From: Promethearchaeota archaeon
GTDB taxonomy: Archaea; Asgardarchaeota; Lokiarchaeia; Sigynarchaeales; SOKP01
Assembly: GCA_016839905.1 (NCBI GenBank)
Contig: JAEOTJ010000173.1
Location: 1-23,473 of the forward strand
DNA length: 23,473 nt
Direction: 5' to 3'
The notes beneath the pieces are model-generated. The model saw only the letters and a list, made by a program, of their open reading frames with translations, ran no database searches and was not told the origin of the DNA. Of the stretch, positions 18,183 through 23,473 are shown piece by piece. The translations under genes and the position numbers were made by a program. Position 1 is the stretch's first letter; every line of letters starts with the position of its first letter.

Positions 18183-19031
18183 ATGCTTGAAATGGACACT
18201 CAAAGTTTAGAGATATCATGTCCCATTTGTGAAATTTTAAAAAGCATAAATGTTCCTAAACAAATCTTTTCACAAAAAAAATTTGGAATGATTAAAATTC
18301 AAGTTCCTCCAAATGTAACTTGCGAACATCATTATATCGTGTTTGTAGATGTAAAAGGAACTGTGAAAGGTTATGAAAAAATTGATATCCAAATGCAGCC
18401 ACTTTCAGTAGAAGAAATGGCAGATAGATCGATATTAACAATTTCAAAATTTATTCAAATATTTGGAGCATATGGATTGTCTTGCCTAATACATGCGAAA
18501 ATATTTAATTATCCGGCATATATCATGCGAGGGGCAAATACGGATGGACTTAATGAAAAATTCATTAATGCCATGGGAGATCATATCCTTCCTACAAGAT
18601 ATCGTGGAACAAGTTCAATAACTTTTCTTGAAGAAACTATTTTAAAAAACATTAAGCTAAAAGATAAAGATATATTATTGATTGATTCGCAAAAAAATAT
18701 ATTGCAAACTCCATGGGAAGAAAAATTAAAATTTGAAGAATTTGTCATTAACAAGGCTTTAGAGATTATTAATGATAAAGAACAATTTATCATAGTAGAA
18801 CAGGAGATTGCAAAATTGATTAAGGAAGCCGAGTATGTTAATAAATTCCTTGAAAATATAAAAGAAATTTATGAAGATGACTTGATAGAAAAAGTATCAA
18901 GTGAATTAATGCTTCCAAAAATGAATTACTATCGTTTAAACTTAATTAAAGAATTTTTAAGGAGACGATATTCGCCAAAACTTATTTCAAAAATAAAGAA
19001 TAAAGTTGAAGAATTTTTAAATCTAATTTAA
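18183..19031 (+). CDS. Unknown protein with N-terminal CPIC motif and C-terminal helices
   Basis: A 282-residue protein not recognised as a named family. Near the N-terminus is CPICEI, then a beta-rich part with CEHHYIVFVDVKGTVKGYEK. The CPxC and CEHH elements could form a Cys/His zinc site. Residues 75-165 look like an alpha/beta domain of roadblock- or longin-like size (SILTISKFIQIFGAYGLSCL; ITFLEETI). The C-terminal 100 residues are helical and charged (EQEIAKLIKEAEYVNKFLEN; LIKEFLRRRYSPKLISKIKN). Asgard genomes hold many small GTPase-regulator domains of this style, but nothing here proves it. It is not tightly linked to its neighbours. Confidence 0.7.
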   Translation: MLEMDTQSLEISCPICEILKSINVPKQIFSQKKFGMIKIQVPPNVTCEHHYIVFVDVKGTVKGYEKIDIQMQPLSVEEMADRSILTISKFIQIFGAYGLSCLIHAKIFNYPAYIMRGANTDGLNEKFINAMGDHILPTRYRGTSSITFLEETILKNIKLKDKDILLIDSQKNILQTPWEEKLKFEEFVINKALEIINDKEQFIIVEQEIAKLIKEAEYVNKFLENIKEIYEDDLIEKVSSELMLPKMNYYRLNLIKEFLRRRYSPKLISKIKNKVEEFLNLI

Positions 19032-19144
19032 TTCTAAGTCTAAGTATTCTTTTTTCTTAAATAACAGAATTTTTAAAAATAATGATCATTAATTACTATT
19101 AAAAAATAATTCAATTCTTATAATTTGAAAAAGTGTGGTAAAAT

Positions 19145-20003
19145 ATGAGTAAATTAGTTGGCGACTGGGGTTTTAAAAACCGATTTAATAGAATTGTCAA
19201 GCCAAAAACTGGTCGATGCGTAATGCTTGCAGTCGATCATGGATATTTTGGAAACATACCCGGACAATTAAAAGATTTTTCTAGCCTTGGTCCATTGTTT
19301 GAACACGCAGATGCATTGATGCTGACACGAGGAATGCTTAGGAATAGCGTCCCTTCAGAAGTAGATAAACCCATAGTATTAAGGGTTTCAGCAGGAGCAA
19401 GTATGTTAAAAGAGCTTTCAAATGAAGAGATTAACGTCACCATCGAGGAAGCCATTAGATTAAATGTAGCAGCAATTACATGCTCTATTTTCGTAGGTGG
19501 CGAGCATGAAAAGCAGAGTTTATTAAATCTTTCAAAACTTGTAAATTGGGGTCAACAATATGGAATTCCCACGCTTGCAGTCACTGCAGTTGGTCGTGAA
19601 ATGGTAAGAGATGCTCGATATTTAGGGATGGCAAGTAGGATGGCCGCAGAGATGGGTTCTACGTTTGTAAAGACGTATTATTGTGAGGAATTTGAAAAAG
19701 TAACAGGCATTTGTCCATCACCGATTGTCATTGCTGGGGGCTGGGGATTGGTTTTCCTAATCCTCCCCTACAAAAAGATCCCAGAACGGGATGCACTGCA
19801 AATGGCAAGGAATGCTATTGATAAGGGAGCTGTCGGCGTAGACTATAATTGAGAGAAAAATTATAGGCGCATATATGGGAAGGAATATTTTCCAATCTGA
19901 CAGCCCAATTGGCATGATAAAAGCAGTAAGGGCAGTAGTTCATGAAGGCGCATCAGTAGATGAAGCATTTGAAATTTATAAAAATGGTCCGAAAGGATTA
20001 TAA
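19145..20003 (+). CDS. DhnA/LsrF-type class I aldolase, split by two BHB introns
   Basis: The coding blocks are 19145-19741, 19772-19841 and 19873-20003. Joined, they give 265 residues, close to the class I archaeal-type aldolase family (FbaB, LsrF and related). Marks are AVDHGYF, ALMLTRGM, the Schiff-base lysine region FVKTYY, IVIAGG and GVD-MGRNIFQSD. The unspliced frame reads on through the first insert but stops at 19850-19852 inside the second. The real C-terminus (MGRNIFQSDSPIGMIKAVRA and on to KNGPKGL) sits in another frame with no defect. E. coli LsrF reads IVIAGGKKLPEREALEM and GVDMGRNIFQSD at these places, so both inserts can be placed to within a nucleotide or two. The stop overlaps the end of the convergent surface-protein gene. 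It probably cleaves or thiolyses a phosphorylated sugar; the substrate is open. Confidence 0.92.
19742..19771 (+). other. 30-nt BHB intron, in frame and stop-free (aldolase, intron 1)
   Basis: Removing it joins IVIAGG to KKIPERDAL, the exact family sequence; left in, it would insert ten residues, WGLVFLILPY, into the phosphate-binding loop. Fold: exon 19736-19739 (GGGG) pairs with intron 19766-19769 (CCCU). Bulge 1 is GC|U (19740-19742). The inner helix is 19743-19751 with 19757-19765, nine unbroken pairs including two G-U, and a 5-nt loop. Bulge 2 is AC|A (19770-19772). The exon-exon helix beyond is weak (U19735-A19773 only, then mismatches). Cuts after the second bulge nucleotides match the boundaries required by the protein. 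Confidence 0.83.
19842..19872 (+). other. 31-nt BHB intron with in-frame stop (aldolase, intron 2)
   Basis: Removing it turns GTA G|AT ATG GGA into the conserved GVDMGRN. Fold: exon 19836-19839 (GCGU) pairs with intron 19867-19870 (GCGC), three Watson-Crick pairs and one U-G. Bulge 1 is AG|A (19840-19842). The inner helix is 19843-19850 with 19859-19866 (CUAUAAUU/AAUUAUAG), eight perfect pairs, with an 8-nt loop. Bulge 2 is AU|A (19871-19873). The outer exon-exon helix is poor. The length shifts the frame, and a TGA lies within the insert, so full-length enzyme requires removal. Confidence 0.86.
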
Positions 20004-21068
20004 ATTTTTTTCTATTTCTTTTTTTTCTTTATTACGTAAATTTTTGCCAAATTCTTTAAGTTTTTCTTTATTAACTTTTTCTTTAAGCTTTTCTTTAGTA
20101 TTACCAAGCTTTTCTTTAAGGACAGTACCACTCGCTACTAGTTTTTCTTTGAAAATCCCTCCTCCTTCAACAAGCTTCTCTCGTGCTTTTCTTAAATTTG
20201 CTTTAAATTGTTCGGGATCTTTCCTATAATAAAATGCTGAAACTCCTGCTACAGCTCCAATTATAATGAAACCGACTACTAAACCAGCAACGACTGCAGT
20301 CGAAATACCAGTATCCACATCATCATCTCCACCTCCTCCACCTCCTCCACCCCCTCCACCACCATTTCTCGAGTAAGGTGTAAATTCTATTCCTAAAGAA
20401 TTGGTAGGATTGGCAAAGTTCGTATATTTATTACTATAAATACCATCTCCCTTATTCAACCCACAAGCATATGGAGTTATTATGTCAATGTTATTTAATG
20501 ATTGATAATTGAAAAGAATTTTACCATCTGCATAGAGTACTACTTGAAAATCACCTGCTGCCGATGTATTATCAAGAACAGCATTTATATAAGAAACCAC
20601 CCAATAAGTACTAGTATTTTTCACAGATATACTTGCTGATCCATCTAAATTGGTCCAGTATGGTGCAATAAGATATTGGGCTTTTGTACTTGTTGATGGT
20701 ATAGTCCCACTTTCTTGAACTGGGTTGATATTTGCAAAAGTAAGGTAGCCTTCGGAAGCAACATAAATGTTTGAAACAATATTATCGTAGAAAGCGAAAT
20801 TAAATGGTAGAGGTGTTTGAATATCGGCTTTATTTCCTAAACCTAAATCCGTACCCCCCGATGGATCTATCCAAGAATAGTAGCTGCTTCCCGCTACCAT
20901 GGTATAATTATTAAGATCTGCATTCAGCTGAATTGTGGTGGGATCTTCATTGTTCTTAATTTTGGTTTTATTCAAAAATAAAGCATTACTTAGTATTAAT
21001 AATATAAATAGAATGAGAGAAAAAGAAATTATTTGTTTTCTTGCTCTATTTTTCAGAAATATCATCAC
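19998..21068 (-). CDS. Cell-surface protein: signal peptide, NIDO-like domain, Gly stalk, one membrane span, charged tail
   Basis: This 356-residue protein is type I in plan. An N-terminal hydrophobic segment (QIISFSLILFILLILSNALF) serves as signal or anchor. The exported domain, about residues 45-230, reads like nidogen-type or related extracellular domains (PLPFNFAFYDNIVSNIYVAS; EGYLTFA; LIAPYWTNLDG; FQVVLYADGKILFNYQ; YACGLNKGDG). A stretch of about twelve glycines and three aspartates follows as a flexible stalk. Next comes a membrane helix (AVVAGLVVGFIIIGAVAG) and then a strongly basic/acidic cytoplasmic tail with repeated KEKL units. The tail is helical and could bind cytoskeletal or regulatory partners. 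Its last six bases overlap the end of the aldolase gene on the other strand. Confidence 0.83.
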   Translation of the reverse strand: MMIFLKNRARKQIISFSLILFILLILSNALFLNKTKIKNNEDPTTIQLNADLNNYTMVAGSSYYSWIDPSGGTDLGLGNKADIQTPLPFNFAFYDNIVSNIYVASEGYLTFANINPVQESGTIPSTSTKAQYLIAPYWTNLDGSASISVKNTSTYWVVSYINAVLDNTSAAGDFQVVLYADGKILFNYQSLNNIDIITPYACGLNKGDGIYSNKYTNFANPTNSLGIEFTPYSRNGGGGGGGGGGGGDDDVDTGISTAVVAGLVVGFIIIGAVAGVSAFYYRKDPEQFKANLRKAREKLVEGGGIFKEKLVASGTVLKEKLGNTKEKLKEKVNKEKLKEFGKNLRNKEKKEIEKNL

Positions 21069-21254
21069 ATTTTTTATTTTTTTTTGTTTATATTATAACA
21101 AAATATAAATTTAAATTTTAAGTAGTATACTTAGCTTTTTTCTTCAGAACAATTTAAGAAGCACATTGTTAGTCATATTAAGGTCAAATAATTAAATAAT
21201 AATTCGTATATTATAGTGTAAAAAAACATTTAAAAAAGATTCTTTAGACACTTA

Positions 21255-22217
21255 ATGTTACCATCGCAAATCAAAAATATAGAAATTCACGAATTACCCG
21301 AAAAAATTTTATTAATTCATCAAATAAAAGCATCTTCTACCTTTACACGGTGTGATGGTTTAATTATATTACCTAAAGAAGGCCGTAACTCTCAATCAAT
21401 AATTCTTGATCTCAATTTAGAACCTCAATACATTAAGACAATCCATAATAAATTCGGTCCTGTATCTGATTATGTATGCACTCATACACATTTAGATCAT
21501 TCTGCGCACGTTCATATTTGGGAAGAATTAGGGGTAAAAATTCACGCTCCATATCCAGAGCATCAACATTTATTAAATCCAGAAAGGTTATTAGAGAATT
21601 TTGGCTTTCTAGAGGCTATAAGCTTACAGACAGGTAGAAAATTCTTCGATAATAATGGTTTTAAAGCATGCCAAAAAGTTAATTCATTTAATCCAGGAGA
21701 TACTTTAGTTTTTGATGCGTTTAAGGTTAAAACAATACCATTTTTAGGGCATTCATTAGGTCATGTGGGACTTCTCCTTGAATCTGAAAAAATCCTGCAT
21801 GTAAGTTGCTTGGGATTTGATAAAACAAGTCCGGATGTTGATGGTTTTGGTCCTTGGTATGGTTTTAAAATATGTATGATTGAACAATATTATAAAGATA
21901 TTGATACAGCAGAGGAGATATTTCTCAATAAGGCTGAATTTTTAACTTCAAGTCATTCTTATATTGTTAGGAATCCTGATAGAACGCCTTTTGACTACAT
22001 GAGAAGGAAAATCCAAGAAAATCAAGAAAGAGTTGATAAAGCATTAAAGACATTAAATTTTCATCCTAAGTCTGTAGATGATGTAGTAAATCAACTACTA
22101 AAATTGGACATTTTTTTTCCAAAAAGAAAAATGAGCGGGTTTTTGCTTGAAATTTATACCCTGTGGGAGTCGTGGATAATAAGAAAGCATGTTGAGCGAA
22201 GTAAGTATTTAAAATAA
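21255..22217 (+). CDS. Metallo-beta-lactamase-fold hydrolase
   Basis: The protein has 320 residues. The metal-binding motif HTHLDHSAH (HxHxDH) lies about 75-83 residues in, preceded by the strand SDYVCTHTH. Later histidines expected for the di-metal site are in PFLGHSLGHVGLL and SSHSYIV. An aspartate-rich loop DKTSPDVDGFGPWYG replaces the usual region between them. Family members hydrolyse thioesters, phosphodiesters or lactones; the sequence does not tell which. The C-terminal 90 residues are helical and basic. It stands alone, convergent with the alcohol dehydrogenase. Confidence 0.88.
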   Translation: MLPSQIKNIEIHELPEKILLIHQIKASSTFTRCDGLIILPKEGRNSQSIILDLNLEPQYIKTIHNKFGPVSDYVCTHTHLDHSAHVHIWEELGVKIHAPYPEHQHLLNPERLLENFGFLEAISLQTGRKFFDNNGFKACQKVNSFNPGDTLVFDAFKVKTIPFLGHSLGHVGLLLESEKILHVSCLGFDKTSPDVDGFGPWYGFKICMIEQYYKDIDTAEEIFLNKAEFLTSSHSYIVRNPDRTPFDYMRRKIQENQERVDKALKTLNFHPKSVDDVVNQLLKLDIFFPKRKMSGFLLEIYTLWESWIIRKHVERSKYLK

Positions 22218-22245
22218 TATCTATATTAAATTATATCGATTAAGA

Positions 22246-23295
22246 TTAATCTTTATTAGGTTCAAGTATCACTTTCATTGATTCACCAGCTTCACATACA
22301 ACCTTAAAAGCTTCACCAGCTTTTTCAAGTGGAAATCTGTGTGAAATTAAATCGACTACAGTAATTTTCTTTGATTTAATCCAATCACATGCCTCATCTA
22401 AATCTTGAGGGGCTGCACCATAAGAGGTAGTAATCGTCACTTCATTTCTCCAATAATTATTAATTGGAATTTCAATATTTATACCAGGTTTAGGTACGGC
22501 AAAAAAAATGATAGTAGTTCCAGATCCCGCACATTCTATTGCCTGCTTTGCGGCAGTCAACGCACCTGTGCATACAATGATGCAGTCAGGTGTCATATCA
22601 TTGTTTCCTTTCTTAAATTCATTAAGAATATTTTCTTTTGCGTGAATAATATTATCTGCTCCGTAGTCTTTTGCTAATTTTAATCGATATTCGTTAATAT
22701 CTGTACATGTAACTCTTTCAATACCTTTAGCCTTTGCTAGTTTTAGATGTAGCAAGCCTGACATACCGCTTCCTAAAATTAATATGTATTGTCCTTTCCT
22801 GATATTTGCTAACCTTTGAGCACGACAAACGCAACCAAGAGGTTCTATAAACACACCTTCCTCGTATGATACTTCATCATCTAATACATAAACTCCCTTT
22901 TTTTCTATATTAATGCTCGGAACTCTAAGGTATTCTGCAAAGCCCCCAGGATCGTAGTTTGTATTATGGAGTAAATGGCAAGCTGTGTGATGTCCAAGTT
23001 CGCAATGATGACATTTAAAACATGGAACGTGATGAGAGACAAAAACTCTATCGCCTACTTTCAGGTTCTTAACATCCTCACCTATTTCCACGATATCTCC
23101 AGCGATTTCATGACCAAGGACTAGACTTTTAACGCCCAATTTATTCATTTTTGCAAATCTGTAATATTCAAGAATATCCGATCCGCAAATTCCAGATTTT
23201 TTTACTTTAACTAGAAATTCTCCCTGATTAATCTCAGGTATGGGTATTTCCTCGAGTCTAATGTCATTATTATTATAATATTTAGCTACTCTCAT
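22246..23295 (-). CDS. Zinc-dependent medium-chain alcohol/polyol dehydrogenase
   Basis: A 349-residue MDR-family dehydrogenase of the threonine/sorbitol dehydrogenase branch. The catalytic zinc ligands are in GICGSD (Cys), LGHEIAG (His, Glu) and FIEPLGC (Glu). A structural zinc loop with four cysteines is present: CFKCHHCELGHHTAC. The Rossmann motif is LGSGMSGLL followed by CTDINEYRLKLAKDYGAD, where the Asp after the second strand favours NAD over NADP. It oxidises a secondary alcohol, possibly of a sugar or amino acid. Start ATG at 23295. The 178 bases to the right edge contain no visible gene. Confidence 0.92.
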   Translation of the reverse strand: MRVAKYYNNNDIRLEEIPIPEINQGEFLVKVKKSGICGSDILEYYRFAKMNKLGVKSLVLGHEIAGDIVEIGEDVKNLKVGDRVFVSHHVPCFKCHHCELGHHTACHLLHNTNYDPGGFAEYLRVPSINIEKKGVYVLDDEVSYEEGVFIEPLGCVCRAQRLANIRKGQYILILGSGMSGLLHLKLAKAKGIERVTCTDINEYRLKLAKDYGADNIIHAKENILNEFKKGNNDMTPDCIIVCTGALTAAKQAIECAGSGTTIIFFAVPKPGINIEIPINNYWRNEVTITTSYGAAPQDLDEACDWIKSKKITVVDLISHRFPLEKAGEAFKVVCEAGESMKVILEPNKD

Positions 23296-23473
23296 AGTTA
23301 AATAATTAATGAATCAATCTTCTTAATATTTTTTTTTTGGATATTTATTATCAGTTTCAAAGGAAGTAGAACTCTAAATCCCCTTTAACTGAATCTTTTT
23401 CTATAAATATTTACTTCTAATTTTTATTATTTAACTATTATTTTTTTCCACTTATTTCCAATGGAAGTCTACC

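Noticed and set aside
19733..19764. An alternative fold of intron 19742-19771 with GGGG paired to CCCC and a cut before 19764.
   Set aside because: It pairs the intron 5' end with exon 2, would remove 22 nt and shift the frame away from the conserved KKIPERDAL.
20320..20360. The poly-Gly/Asp tract as a possible assembly collapse or simple repeat error.
   Set aside because: The codons are mixed (GGT, GGA, GGG), the frame is kept on both sides, and a stalk before a membrane helix makes sense.

Overview
The window is A+T-rich DNA, most likely from an archaeon and plausibly an Asgard (Lokiarchaeia-like) lineage. The pointers are a tungsten aldehyde:ferredoxin oxidoreductase, an F420/flavin electron-transfer fusion protein, NosD-type parallel beta-helix and single-span surface proteins, a coiled-coil zinc-ribbon protein, and above all bulge-helix-bulge (BHB) introns, which belong to the archaeal tRNA-splicing endonuclease system. 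The lineage is inferred from gene style only; there is no rRNA or other marker gene here.

Layout. Positions 1-2788 (minus) hold the N-terminal 929 codons of a large secreted beta-helix protein that runs off the left edge. Positions 2926-5396 (plus) hold a 2-oxoacid oxidoreductase gamma-type subunit, split by two tiny introns, followed directly by an FrhB-PyrK-like fusion. A coiled-coil zinc-ribbon protein, a short-chain dehydrogenase, a small unknown protein (minus), an S15/CocE-type hydrolase (minus) and an AOR-family oxidoreductase (minus) follow. Positions 11767-11836 can fold into a compact RNA just upstream of two tandem SCP2-like genes. Next come a DMT-type permease, a DUF454 membrane protein (minus), and a katG/perR divergent pair in which katG is strikingly G+C-rich and probably transferred from bacteria. 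An alpha/beta hydrolase, an unknown protein, a DhnA/LsrF-type aldolase split by two tiny introns, a surface protein with a Gly-rich stalk (minus), a metallo-beta-lactamase-fold hydrolase and a zinc alcohol dehydrogenase (minus) complete the window.

Main discovery. Two metabolic genes, 16 kb apart and unrelated, are each interrupted twice by inserts of 29, 30, 30 and 31 nt. Removing them restores the family's conserved motifs exactly: GGQ-G and R-GG in the gamma subunit, AGG-KK and GVD-MGRN in the aldolase. All four inserts fold with the same geometry: an exon1:intron helix of 4 positions, a 3-nt bulge on each strand, an inner intron hairpin, and cuts after the second bulge nucleotide. In every case the cuts predicted by the fold are the ones the protein requires. 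This points to a population of minimal BHB introns in ordinary protein-coding mRNAs, where archaeal mRNA introns have been known only as rarities such as cbf5. Three of the four break the frame or carry a stop. The fourth is silent to gene finders, so many more could be hidden in this genome.

How the genes work together. Much of the window concerns redox and acyl or aldehyde chemistry: AOR, the gamma subunit with its electron-transfer fusion, SDR, ADH and the aldolase. A peroxide-defence module (PerR, KatG) and cell-surface proteins sit among them.
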